Assembly: GCF_025562755.1 (NCBI RefSeq)
Contig: NZ_CP103300.1
Location: 1,953,001 to 2,017,000 of the forward strand
DNA: 64,000 nt
Source: Endozoicomonas euniceicola
Lineage (GTDB): Bacteria > Pseudomonadota > Gammaproteobacteria > Pseudomonadales > Endozoicomonadaceae
Direction of reading: 5' to 3'
Shown here: piece by piece, positions 17,959 through 26,847 of the stretch
How the letters are laid out: each line of letters starts with the position of its first letter
How positions within the stretch are numbered: the stretch's first letter is position 1
Made by a program: the position numbers and the translations under genes
The notes under the pieces: model-generated
Told to the model about the DNA's origin: nothing
Databases searched by the model: none
The model's input: the letters and a program-made list of their open reading frames with translations, nothing else

Positions 17959-18579
17959 ATGGCACGTGGTGTTAACAAGGTCATTCTGATCGGTAATCTG
18001 GGCGGTGATCCGGATGTCCGGTTTACCCAAAATGGCAGTGCGATAGCCAATCTTAACGTGGCTACCAGCGAGTCCTGGACAGACAAAAATACCGGTCAGC
18101 GCCAGGATCGCACCGAATGGCATCGTGTTGTGGTATTCGGCAAGCTGGCTGAGATTTGTCAGCAGTATCTGCGCAAAGGTTCCAAGGTTTACCTCGAAGG
18201 TAAACTGCAAACCCGTAAGTGGCAGGACCAGCAGGGTCAGGATCGTTACACCACCGAAGTCGTGATTGATTTCGGTGGCCAGATGGAAATGCTGGACAGC
18301 CGTCAGGACGCTGGCATGGGTGCTGCACCAAACCAGATGATGGGTGGAGGCTACCAGCAGGCACAGACTGCCCCACAGCAGCAACGTGCGCCCCAGCAGC
18401 AGGCTCCACAACAGCGTGCGCCTCAGCAGCAGTACGGAGCACCTCAGCAGCAAGCTCAGGCGCAACAGCCTCCTGCGCCAGCCCAGGCTCCCCAGCAGGC
18501 CGCTCCACAACAGCAGCAGGCTGCACCTCAGCCAGCGGCGGCAGGGTTTGATGATTTTGATGATGACATTCCCTTCTAG
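17959..18579 (+). CDS. ssb: Single-stranded DNA-binding protein
   Basis: 206 residues. The OB-fold domain (1-113) starts MARGVNKVILIGNLGGDPD and includes WHRVVVFGKLAEICQQYLRKGS and the YTTEVV strand typical of bacterial SSB. A Gln/Pro/Ala-rich flexible linker (about 120-190) leads to the acidic tip DDFDDDIPF, the peptide that recruits repair and replication proteins. It coats single-stranded DNA as a tetramer in replication, recombination and repair. GGAG at 17949-17952 is the ribosome binding site. It is probably transcribed from its own promoter near the tandem repeats and ends at the hairpin at 18604. I found no well-formed LexA box upstream. Confidence 0.97.
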   Translation: MARGVNKVILIGNLGGDPDVRFTQNGSAIANLNVATSESWTDKNTGQRQDRTEWHRVVVFGKLAEICQQYLRKGSKVYLEGKLQTRKWQDQQGQDRYTTEVVIDFGGQMEMLDSRQDAGMGAAPNQMMGGGYQQAQTAPQQQRAPQQQAPQQRAPQQQYGAPQQQAQAQQPPAPAQAPQQAAPQQQQAAPQPAAAGFDDFDDDIPF

Positions 18580-19012
18580 GCACTGAGTTGATGTCACTTT
18601 GTTAAGGGAGCTTCTGGCTCCCTTTCTGTTTTAAGCAAATTAAGAGCATTTACATATATTCAATTTAGTTATAAAAAAATAATTATTATTTATTTCTGTT
18701 ATTCATAGTGTACTGATAGTCTCGCCCCTGCGTTCCACGAAGCAACGGTTAATATCAAAAAATGCTCGTTATGCAGCTTTATTCAGGTCATTACATGTTC
18801 AGATTTTGCCCAGACAGGCTCACTCCCTGTTGTTGCTGAGATTTCAGATAAATCTGTGAACAGCGGTCTTCAGCCAGAATAACCATCCATTCAGTCGCCA
18901 CCCGGAAAAGTCTTCACTATCTTGTGAACGTTGCTACGAATGCGTGTGCCCTGAACCCGCTCACAGACCTTAAAAATAACCTTTCCGTTTTATTGGTTCT
19001 CAGGAGTCGTCC
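18580..19012. other. Intergenic region between ssb and tcyP
   Basis: About 430 bases. The first 50 hold the ssb terminator. An AT-rich block follows (about 18634-18715) that is a likely promoter area. The remaining 250 bases contain no open frame worth calling. An AGGAG at 19001-19005 serves the tcyP start. Confidence 0.5.
18604..18632 (+). terminator. Rho-independent terminator of ssb
   Basis: An 8-bp perfect stem AAGGGAGC/GCTCCCTT with a 5-base loop, followed by a T-rich run, begins 24 bases after the ssb stop codon. Confidence 0.85.
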
Positions 19013-20410
19013 ATGAATCTCTATGTAATGTTCAACGTCGGCATGATGTTGGTGATGATTTTCTACCTCTACCGGCTCCAGAGCCGGCATATAAAATTCA
19101 CCCGTCGTGTATTTATTGCACTGGGGCTTGGTGCTGCATACGGTCTGATATTGCATTGGGTATATGGTCCGGGCTCGCAGACAATAATGTCATCTATCGA
19201 GTACATTGATATTGTCGGGCACGGTTATGTACAACTGCTGCGCATGATTGTGACACCGCTGGTGATGGTGTCGATTATTACAGCCATTCTGAAGCTCAAA
19301 GGTAGACAGTCACTGGGTAAAATCAGTGGTGTCAGTATCGGAGTGCTGTTGTTTACGGTGGCAATCGCAGGCCTGATCGGCGTAGGCGTTTCACTGCTGT
19401 TTGGTCTGTCAGCAGAAGGGCTGACAGCAGGAGCCAGAGAGCTGGCCCGTGCCGAGATACTGACTGACCGCCTGGGAACTGCCGAACAGTTGTCTATTGC
19501 ATCCATGTTGGTTGATGCGATTCCTGCCAATCCATTTCAGGATATGGCCGGTTTGCGTTCTACCTCTATTATCTCTGTGGTTATTTTCTCGGCTTTCATT
19601 GGTCTTGCAGGACTGGGAATCCATAAGAAAAAACCAAAGCAGGGTGAGTTGTTCGATAAGGCGATGGAAGTCGCACACTCTGTGGTCATGCGCATGGTGA
19701 CCGTCGTACTTCGTCTGACGCCTTATGGTGTACTGGCTCTGATGACCAAAGTCATGGCCACCAGCCATTTTGATGACATTCTGAACCTGATCAACTTTGT
19801 GCTGGCTTCTTATATTGCGTTGCTGTTGATGTTCGTTGTGCACCTGGTTCTGATTGGCTTGATGGGCGGTAACCCGCTGACCTTTGTGAAAAAGGTGATT
19901 CCGGTGCTGAGCTTTGCTTTTACCTCTCGCAGTAGTGCCGGCACCATTCCTCTGACGATTCAGACGCAAACCCAAAGCCTGGGAATACCAGAAGGCATTG
20001 CTAACTTTGCAGCGTCCTTTGGGGCAACTATCGGTCAAAACGGCTGTGCAGGTATTTACCCGGCCATGCTGGCAGTCATGATTGCGCCCACCGTAGGCAT
20101 CAACCCTATGGACATTTCTTTCATCTTTACACTGATTGCCACCATCGTGGTGGGATCATTTGGTGTTGCGGGCGTGGGAGGCGGGGCAACGTTTGCCGCG
20201 CTCATCGTACTGTCTTCCCTGAACCTGCCAGTGGCTCTGGCGGGTTTGCTGATCTCCATTGAGCCCCTGATTGATATGGGTCGTACAGCACTGAATGTAA
20301 ATGGCGCCATTACTTCAGGGTTTGTCACCAGTCGTTTATTAGGTGAAGCGGATATGAAAGTCTATAACTCACCTCAGGAACTGGAGATGGATTTGGAAAC
20401 GCTTTCCTGA
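19013..20410 (+). CDS. tcyP: L-cystine importer, dicarboxylate/amino acid:cation symporter family
   Basis: 465 residues and close to the usual length of TcyP (YdjN in E. coli). It should import cystine together with a cation across the inner membrane as a sulfur source. Landmarks include GYVQLLRMIVTPLVMVSI, TSIISVVIFSAFIGLAGL, LTPYGVLALMTKVMA, the hairpin motif FAFTSRSSAGTIPL, and the C-terminal SFGATIGQNGCAG and DMGRTALNVNGA lines, all placed as in the family. AGGAG eight bases before the ATG supports the start. The gene stands alone, with a LysR regulator 100 bases downstream on the same strand; whether that regulator acts on it cannot be told from sequence. Confidence 0.93.
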   Translation: MNLYVMFNVGMMLVMIFYLYRLQSRHIKFTRRVFIALGLGAAYGLILHWVYGPGSQTIMSSIEYIDIVGHGYVQLLRMIVTPLVMVSIITAILKLKGRQSLGKISGVSIGVLLFTVAIAGLIGVGVSLLFGLSAEGLTAGARELARAEILTDRLGTAEQLSIASMLVDAIPANPFQDMAGLRSTSIISVVIFSAFIGLAGLGIHKKKPKQGELFDKAMEVAHSVVMRMVTVVLRLTPYGVLALMTKVMATSHFDDILNLINFVLASYIALLLMFVVHLVLIGLMGGNPLTFVKKVIPVLSFAFTSRSSAGTIPLTIQTQTQSLGIPEGIANFAASFGATIGQNGCAGIYPAMLAVMIAPTVGINPMDISFIFTLIATIVVGSFGVAGVGGGATFAALIVLSSLNLPVALAGLLISIEPLIDMGRTALNVNGAITSGFVTSRLLGEADMKVYNSPQELEMDLETLS

Positions 20411-20511
20411 ACGTTGCAAGATAGCCAGGTGCCACAATGGTGACAGACTTGCGGCTATTGCTACTGCAAAGGCAGAATATGCAGGTAGTCATAGCAAATC
20501 ATTAAATAATA

Positions 20512-21456
20512 ATGTCTAAAGTTACACTGGAACAATGGCGGATGCTTCACGCGGTTGTTGAACATGGAGGTTTTGCCCAGGCTTCCGGCGCTCTGCATAA
20601 AAGTCAGTCAACGATCAGCTATGCCGTCAACAAGCTACAGGATCAGCTGGGCGTGCGGATTCTTGAAGTACGGGGGCGCAAGGCTGAGCTAACAGAGGCT
20701 GGCAGGGTAATGTTGCGTCGTTCTCAGGTTCTGCTGAAAGAGTCTGATGCCCTGGAAAAAATTGCAGGCAGTCTGTCCATGGGGTGGGAAGGTGAATTGA
20801 CGCTGGCAGTTGAAGTGCTGTTTCCCTACCCGGTTCTAATGGACATTCTGAACGACTTTTCACAGGTATCACGCAGCACTCGCCTGGAGCTGGTGGAATC
20901 GGTACTGTCCGGAACCACTGAACGAGTGGTTTCAGGTCAGGCTGATCTGGTGATTACCGGCGTTCTGCCTACCGGCTTTCTGGGTGAAAAGCTACTCTCC
21001 ATAAGGTTTGTGCCCGTTGCCCGTTTTGATCACCCCCTGTTACAACTCGACAGAGCCATTACTGAGAAGGAATTAAAACAACAGCGGCAGATTGTTGTTC
21101 GTGATTCAGGCGTTAAGCGCAATAACAGTGCTGGCTGGCTGGGCGCTGAAGAACGTTGGACCGTCAGTAATATGACGACAGTGGTCAGATTGTTGGAACA
21201 GGGTCTGGGTTTTGCCTGGCTGCCCGAACACTACATTGAAGCGCAGCTGGAAGCCGGAACCATTAAGGTACTGCCTCTTGGGTCAAAAGGGTCAAAAGGG
21301 TCAAAAGGGTCAAAAGGTTTAAAAGTTTCAAAGGGTTTAAGAGTAGTGCCTCTGTATATGGTTTTTCCTGATGATGACAACGTCGGCCCTGCCACTCAGG
21401 CGCTGGCAGAAATCGTCAGAAAACATTGTTGTCGTTTTGAGATGTCATCATTTTGA
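20512..21456 (+). CDS. LysR-family transcriptional regulator with an internal GSK repeat
   Basis: 314 residues. The N-terminal winged helix-turn-helix (about 4-65; FAQASGALHKSQSTISYAVN) is a standard LysR DNA-binding domain, followed by the linker helix and an effector-binding domain (about 90-300). An unusual run of Gly-Ser-Lys units sits at residues 257-268, close to the end of the effector domain, encoded by four perfect 9-base repeats and degenerate extra units. The stop is 12 bases before the cyclo-ligase start, so the two genes are probably co-transcribed. The ligand and targets are unknown. Confidence 0.9.
   Translation: MSKVTLEQWRMLHAVVEHGGFAQASGALHKSQSTISYAVNKLQDQLGVRILEVRGRKAELTEAGRVMLRRSQVLLKESDALEKIAGSLSMGWEGELTLAVEVLFPYPVLMDILNDFSQVSRSTRLELVESVLSGTTERVVSGQADLVITGVLPTGFLGEKLLSIRFVPVARFDHPLLQLDRAITEKELKQQRQIVVRDSGVKRNNSAGWLGAEERWTVSNMTTVVRLLEQGLGFAWLPEHYIEAQLEAGTIKVLPLGSKGSKGSKGSKGLKVSKGLRVVPLYMVFPDDDNVGPATQALAEIVRKHCCRFEMSSF
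21280..21315 (+). repeat. 9-bp tandem repeat inside the LysR gene
   Basis: Four perfect GGGTCAAAA units are followed by two or three degenerate ones up to about 21340. Each unit encodes Gly-Ser-Lys in frame. The unit length is a multiple of three, so copy-number change keeps the frame. Confidence 0.92.
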
Positions 21457-21468
21457 GAAGGGGGAACC

Positions 21469-22062
21469 GTGGATCGTAAGGCACTGAGATCAGCGTTAAG
21501 AGGTCGTCGTCGTGCGTTATCGGAGTTTCAGCAGAAACAGGCTGCGGTTGGGGTGCTGAAACAGTTAAAACAGTTACCAGAGTTCAGTAGAAGCCAGAAG
21601 CTTGCGGTGTATCTTGCCAATGACGGTGAAATCAGTCCTGAGTGTATTGTGCGTCATGCCTGGAATGAAGGTAAAAGCTGTTATCTGCCAGTATTGGATA
21701 ACCACGATAAGACGAAAATGCACTTTCAGCGATACACTTCAGAGACCGTTCTGTTGCCTAATCGTTTTAATATCCCGGAACCCATACTCGACCTATCATT
21801 GTGTATTCCAGCCACAGAACTGGACCTGGTTTTAATGCCCCTCACGGCTTTCGACGTGTCTGGCGGGCGCCTGGGTATGGGTGGTGGTTTTTATGATCGA
21901 GCTTTTTCATTTGTCAAAACAGCCACTAAGCCGGTTTTAATGGGGCTGGCTCATGAATGTCAGAAGATAGAGTCGGTTCCCATGGCGGACTGGGATGTAT
22001 TGATATCAGGTGTTGTTACTGAGGACAAAGCCTATAAAGCGTTAAAACAGTTGCCGAAATAG
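21469..22062 (+). CDS. 5-formyltetrahydrofolate cyclo-ligase
   Basis: 197 residues, normal for the family (E. coli YgfA/Fau). It converts 5-formyl-THF to 5,10-methenyl-THF using ATP in folate recycling. The N-terminal RSALRGRRRAL basic segment and the C-terminal GRLGMGGGFYDRAF motif, which forms the nucleotide and folate site, are both intact. The start is GTG at 21469, with AGAAGGGGG a few bases upstream. It follows the LysR gene closely. Confidence 0.92.
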   Translation: MDRKALRSALRGRRRALSEFQQKQAAVGVLKQLKQLPEFSRSQKLAVYLANDGEISPECIVRHAWNEGKSCYLPVLDNHDKTKMHFQRYTSETVLLPNRFNIPEPILDLSLCIPATELDLVLMPLTAFDVSGGRLGMGGGFYDRAFSFVKTATKPVLMGLAHECQKIESVPMADWDVLISGVVTEDKAYKALKQLPK

Positions 22063-22089
22063 GGGGGGAAGTAATGCGGAGATTCTATA

Positions 22090-22722
22090 GTGTCGGTTAT
22101 AAGTGGCAGCTTAATTGATGGTATCATCCAGTTCCATGATCCTGAAAATCGAGCAAAAACTGCGGCGATCGTAATCGATGAAAAAGATTGCCCGTGTATA
22201 TCTGAAACTTTTAGAAACAGCGTAACCAGAAAGAAAAGTCAGCAGGTTGTGCTACGTTTTTGCAAAGACTTAGGATGTGAAATCATTGTCGTGTATGAAC
22301 GTGAGGTGTTAGAAGCCTTGCACATTTATAGCATTATTGGAAGCCCCGATTTTTCATGTATAAAGCAGGCTGAAGGCGTACTGGCTTCCAGCACTACTCC
22401 CTCTCTGATGACCTATATGAAACAGCACCACATAACCAGCCTTGTAGTCATGGGGTCATATAGTTCTTTCTGCATTAAAGAGTCATTGATAGGCGGTTGG
22501 GATGATGAACAGTACTACCCGGGTTTACTGAACAAAAAAATAACAGTGCTGTCATCTCCGGCATTAATAGGGCCCTACCACCCTGAAGCCTATAGACTGA
22601 AGCCAAAATTTAGTTCTTCAGCGACTTCACATGAGTTCTTAAAGCCTTTGTCGAGACTTAATAAGGATTGGCCTGTCTTTACTTTGCACCCTGGAATGAG
22701 GTTCTATACAAAAATCAGATAG
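22090..22722 (+). CDS. Isochorismatase-like (cysteine hydrolase fold) protein, divergent
   Basis: 210 residues from a GTG start; there is no in-frame ATG near. The pattern of an isochorismatase-like hydrolase can be traced: a strand ending in Asp30 (AAIVIDEKD), Lys92 (FSCIKQAEG) and Cys128 in SYSSFCIKES after the strand HHITSLVVMG. These would be the Asp-Lys-Cys triad of the superfamily. Overall similarity is weak, and the C-terminal 50 residues are unfamiliar. The substrate cannot be predicted. It follows the cyclo-ligase by 27 bases and may be part of the same transcript; rep converges on it from the other side. Confidence 0.65.
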   Translation: MSVISGSLIDGIIQFHDPENRAKTAAIVIDEKDCPCISETFRNSVTRKKSQQVVLRFCKDLGCEIIVVYEREVLEALHIYSIIGSPDFSCIKQAEGVLASSTTPSLMTYMKQHHITSLVVMGSYSSFCIKESLIGGWDDEQYYPGLLNKKITVLSSPALIGPYHPEAYRLKPKFSSSATSHEFLKPLSRLNKDWPVFTLHPGMRFYTKIR

Positions 22723-22838
22723 TGGTCGCACCGCCCACTTGCATAGCTCGCTATAAAAAATCAGCCTCTGCAAGTAAACATCATGTGTCGTTAAAGGCTA
22801 ATTTATTTTCTATAAGCCTAATCAACATTTGGTCATTG

Positions 22839-24851
22839 TCAGCTGCTAAGGCTTTGACGAAGTGCCGCCAGAGCATTGTTGCCCGTTAGTTTTTTCTGTT
22901 CTTCCGTGGCTTTTTCACCAAACCCTGAATAGGCCAGATCTTCCTGGGGCAGCTCATCAAGGAAGCGGCTGGGCGTTGTATCAATGACCTCGCCGAACTG
23001 TTTGCGCTGGCCTGCCAGGGTCATGGTCAGTGATTTTCTGGCGCGGGTAATACCCACATAAGTCAGACGACGTTCTTCCTCGATATTGTCCTCTTCAATA
23101 CTGGTTCGGTGTGGCAGCAGATCTTCTTCCATGCCCATCATAAAGACATGGGGGTATTCAAGGCCTTTGGAGGCATGCAGGGTGAGCAGTTGCACACGGT
23201 CGGCGTCGTCTTCCTCTTCCTGTCGCTCCATCATATCCCGCAGAATCAAACGACTGATGGCGTCTTCGAGGGTAGCGTCCTCATCACCCCGTTCAAGGGA
23301 CTGTTGCAGTGAGTCGATCAGAAACCAGACATTCGCCATGCGCTTCTCAGCACCGGCTGGTGTAGCCGTTGTCTGCATCAGCCAGTTTTCATAGCCACAG
23401 TCGTCGATCATTTCCCGAACCGCTTTGAGGGGGTCTTCCCCGGTCCGTGACAGTCTGGTGATATTGTCCATCCACTCAGTGAAGTCCCTGAGTTTTTTTA
23501 CATACTTGGGAGACAGTTCTTCCATCAGGCCCATTTCCTGACAGGCAGCGTACAGGCTTAACTCATGCTCACTGGCATAATTACCCAGTTTTTCCAGGGT
23601 GGACGGGCCAATTTCACGGCGGGGAACATTGACAATGCGCAGGAAGGCGTTGTCATCGTCCTGATTCACCAGAAGGCGCAGGTAAGCCATGATGTCCTTG
23701 ACTTCTGCCCGGGAGAAAAACGACGTGCCACCGTTAATATGGTAAGGAATCTGGTGCTGTTGCAGTTTCATTTCCAGCAGGCGGGACTGGAAGTTACCCC
23801 GATATAACACGGCATAATCACGGTAATTCCTTTCATGCCTTAGCCTTTGGGTGAGAATCTCTGTGGCAATGCGTTCACACTCGGCATCGTCACTTTTGCA
23901 ACGAATGACCCGAATAATATCCCCCATTCCAAGATCACTCCACAACGTTTTCTCAAACACATGAGGGTTGTTGGCAATCAGGGTATTGGCGGCTTTAAGA
24001 ATACGACTGGTGGAGCGGTAATTCTGTTCCAGCTTGATCACCCTCAGGCTTGGGTAGTCATCTTTCAACAGTGCCAGGTTTTCCGGCCGGGCGCCCCGCC
24101 AGGCATAGATTGACTGGTCATCGTCGCCTACCACGGTGAGTTTGCCGCGGGTACCGACCAAAGCGCTGATCAGTTCATACTGGGCACCGTTAGTATCCTG
24201 ATATTCATCCACCAGCACGTAGTGTACTTTGTTCTGCCAGCGCTCAAGAATCTCCGGATGATGCCGGAACAGCATCACCGGCTGCAGGATCAGGTCATCA
24301 AAATCAACAGCGTTGTAAGCTTTAAGGGTTCGGTTGTAGTGTTCATAAACCCTTGCCGCCAGTTGTTCATGGGGCTGTCGGGCGGCCTGCATCGCCTCTG
24401 CGGGTAATACCAGATCGTTTTTCCAGTTGGAAATCGTGTGCTGCACACTGTCGACACTGTCTTCGTCAGCACCCATTTCCCGCTGCATCAGTTCACCAAT
24501 CAGTGCGTGGGCATCCTGGGCATCAAAAATGGAAAAGCCGGGTTTATAACCCAGAGCCTTGTATTCACGACGAATCAGGTTCAACCCAAGATTGTGAAAA
24601 GTTGAAACGGTCAGACCGTGGGATTTTCGCCCCTGAACCAGTTTACCAACACGCTCTTTCATCTCCCGTGCCGCCTTATTAGTAAAAGTGACGGCAATAA
24701 TATTGCGGGCATTGATGCCACAGGTTTGGATCAGGTAGGCAATTTTGGTGGTAATCACACTGGTTTTACCACTGCCTGCACCTGCCAGAACCAGTAAAGG
24801 GGTATCAATGTATTTGACGGCTTGAGCTTGTCGGTCGTTAAGTTTATGCAC
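22839..24851 (-). CDS. rep: ATP-dependent DNA helicase Rep (UvrD/Rep family)
   Basis: 670 residues, standard for Rep. This 3'-5' superfamily 1 helicase helps replication forks pass bound proteins. Visible motifs: Q-motif LNDRQAQAVKY, Walker A AGAGSGKTS (about 22-30), Ia VTFTNKAAREMKERV, motif II DEYQDTN, motif III GDDDQSIYAWRGA, motif IV LEQNYRS, motif V LLTLHASKGLEYPHVFM and motif VI YVGITRARKSL. The N-terminus (MHKLNDRQ) and the absence of a long C-terminal extension favour Rep over UvrD. It is a single gene divergent from the secreted protein at 25055. Confidence 0.95.
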   Translation of the reverse strand: MHKLNDRQAQAVKYIDTPLLVLAGAGSGKTSVITTKIAYLIQTCGINARNIIAVTFTNKAAREMKERVGKLVQGRKSHGLTVSTFHNLGLNLIRREYKALGYKPGFSIFDAQDAHALIGELMQREMGADEDSVDSVQHTISNWKNDLVLPAEAMQAARQPHEQLAARVYEHYNRTLKAYNAVDFDDLILQPVMLFRHHPEILERWQNKVHYVLVDEYQDTNGAQYELISALVGTRGKLTVVGDDDQSIYAWRGARPENLALLKDDYPSLRVIKLEQNYRSTSRILKAANTLIANNPHVFEKTLWSDLGMGDIIRVIRCKSDDAECERIATEILTQRLRHERNYRDYAVLYRGNFQSRLLEMKLQQHQIPYHINGGTSFFSRAEVKDIMAYLRLLVNQDDDNAFLRIVNVPRREIGPSTLEKLGNYASEHELSLYAACQEMGLMEELSPKYVKKLRDFTEWMDNITRLSRTGEDPLKAVREMIDDCGYENWLMQTTATPAGAEKRMANVWFLIDSLQQSLERGDEDATLEDAISRLILRDMMERQEEEDDADRVQLLTLHASKGLEYPHVFMMGMEEDLLPHRTSIEEDNIEEERRLTYVGITRARKSLTMTLAGQRKQFGEVIDTTPSRFLDELPQEDLAYSGFGEKATEEQKKLTGNNALAALRQSLSS

Positions 24852-25054
24852 TGGCGGAACAATTATCGTGGGTTAAATAATCGATTATACCAGTTATATC
24901 GCCAGTGGTTGCTATTCAAAAAATAACAGATTGGTCAGTGAGACTGACGAACTTACGGCAAGAAAAACACTCTTTTATAAAAGCACCTGCATTCTGCCCT
25001 TTCTTTCTGCACCGCACTGGACTGAGGAAAGACACAATTATAAAGGAGTATTTT

Positions 25055-26758
25055 ATGAAAATATCGCAACTCATCCTGATCCTCCTTTTAACATTCTCCG
25101 CCAGTGTCTTAGCGAACCCCTCTGAAGGCGTTAATCTGAATGCTCCACAGCTGCAACCAACCGGATACTGGTCAGAAGACGTAAAAGCGCTCCTGGCCGA
25201 TAAAAAGCACATTCTGATTGTATCCGGTCATGCAAACGCAGGCCTGGGAGACTACAGCTACGGATGGAACTTATATCATCATCTGTCAGAAACTTATCCC
25301 AATCACCCGATAACAGTCCTGTTTTACGGTTCTAAGAACGACAAATCAAAGGTTCAGAAGTTGTTTGATATCGACTTGAAAACAAACAGGAACATCATCT
25401 GGATGACGGTGGAGTACGAGGATACTGAAGAAGGAGGCGATTACGCTAAAATTCGTTCAGATTTTTCTACGGAAACCAGGCAGGCATTAAAAAATCTGGA
25501 GCAAATGGATAGGAGCAATAGGGTGACCGTTTTCATCGCCTCAAAACTTTACTATGTTAATGCACTGCTCAAAAAGGTTCAGGTTACCCCCGATCTTAAT
25601 ATTAACCACCTGTCCGCGTTAAATTTCAGTTGCCCTGAAGGGTACCCATGGGAAGTATTTACTGAATTTCTGTCAGGTATCGGGTATACCGGGAATATCA
25701 CTGACAAAAGCAACACACTATTTAATGATTACTGGCTGACAGATTGTAATTATTACGGCAAATTTCTGACTTATACTTTGAGTTCTCTGTCTCTCATAGC
25801 TGAAAAGCTTGACTTAAAGTCTCACATAGCTAAAAAGCTTGGCTTACAGTGGGGTTATAAATTCGGGCTATCATCTGATCATGAAGCGGGTTATTCCGAC
25901 AGAACACTTGGATTAATGCTATCAGAAGAGTTGAAAACAGAATCTGAGGACTATCATGCAAACACAACCAGTCAGCGATTGGCGACTCTTGAAAAAAAAA
26001 TTCCGGTCAAACAGAAATGGCTGGAGATACTGACCGGTGAGACTGACAGAGCCTGCCAGTTACAGTGGCTCGAAAACGATGGTTCTTACTTTACAGGCTA
26101 CATGCAGGATGTTTTATCCCAACTGGAATTCATTGCCACAACCGCCCCAATGGCTGCGCCAGACAAAGATCTGAAATATATCCTGAATATGGGAGACATG
26201 ATTGCCTGGGCAGATTATATGTACAAAGACAGCCATGTGACCTTGGGTGACTCCCTGAAAAAACAGATGATTGAGCGAAGTGGTGTGCTTGAACCCATCT
26301 TCAGGGACAATAACATAACCCGCCTGGTTTACTGGTCAGAAAAAACAGGTAAACATGAGTATGCTCTGGGCGAAGGGGGGAGGACACTCTGGATTATTAA
26401 TCCATTTCCCCTGCCAAAAGAGCAGCTGCACATGCTGATGATCGCCTCCAGACAACCCGTATCAGCCTGTACCGGTGATCACTCCTTTTACGATGTTCTG
26501 GCAACAGGCAAGGTCGCCTTTCATGAGGAAGTACCACATCTTTTTGACTTGCACCAGCGACTGGCTAAGCTCGCTGAGCAAGAAGGGTTTATTGAGGTAA
26601 GAGATTATTTCAATACTTTCAGGGGCGACGAAAAAAGACCGCTCATAAAAACAATGACCGATACGGGTGAGTGGGCTCGCTTTGTCGAATACCTGTACAA
26701 CAACGAAAACGCATACAAAAAGCTGCCCTCACTGTTAGCCCCTTATTTAAGTGAGTAA
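25055..26758 (+). CDS. Secreted protein of unknown function
   Basis: The frame is open from 24905, but the ATG at 25055 is preceded by AAAGGAG and begins a textbook signal peptide (MKISQLILILLLTFSASVLA), so translation probably starts there, giving 567 residues. The mature part begins with a Rossmann-like strand-loop (KHILIVSGHANAGLGDYSYG at about 49-68) that recalls nucleotide-sugar or glycosyltransferase folds, but no catalytic motif is certain. A short duplication (SLIAEKLDLKSHIAKKLGL, about 247-265) is visible. Several cysteines suggest periplasmic or extracellular disulfides. I do not recognise the family. It is divergent from rep and 89 bases upstream of the peroxiredoxin. Confidence 0.78.
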   Translation: MKISQLILILLLTFSASVLANPSEGVNLNAPQLQPTGYWSEDVKALLADKKHILIVSGHANAGLGDYSYGWNLYHHLSETYPNHPITVLFYGSKNDKSKVQKLFDIDLKTNRNIIWMTVEYEDTEEGGDYAKIRSDFSTETRQALKNLEQMDRSNRVTVFIASKLYYVNALLKKVQVTPDLNINHLSALNFSCPEGYPWEVFTEFLSGIGYTGNITDKSNTLFNDYWLTDCNYYGKFLTYTLSSLSLIAEKLDLKSHIAKKLGLQWGYKFGLSSDHEAGYSDRTLGLMLSEELKTESEDYHANTTSQRLATLEKKIPVKQKWLEILTGETDRACQLQWLENDGSYFTGYMQDVLSQLEFIATTAPMAAPDKDLKYILNMGDMIAWADYMYKDSHVTLGDSLKKQMIERSGVLEPIFRDNNITRLVYWSEKTGKHEYALGEGGRTLWIINPFPLPKEQLHMLMIASRQPVSACTGDHSFYDVLATGKVAFHEEVPHLFDLHQRLAKLAEQEGFIEVRDYFNTFRGDEKRPLIKTMTDTGEWARFVEYLYNNENAYKKLPSLLAPYLSE

Positions 26759-26847
26759 ACGGTTAATTTGAAATTCATCATCCTGTGACCAGTGCATACG
26801 CCTGATTTTCTGCTAAAACTGATTCGTACTTTGTACCCGAGGTTATT

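Noticed and set aside
18062..18583. Frames on the minus strand opposite ssb
   Set aside because: Shadows of the Gln/Pro/Ala-rich linker of ssb; no ribosome binding site or family resemblance.
22074..22118. Short frame with a strong ribosome binding site before the isochorismatase-like gene
   Set aside because: It codes for only 14 residues in a different frame; a leader peptide is possible but nothing supports it.
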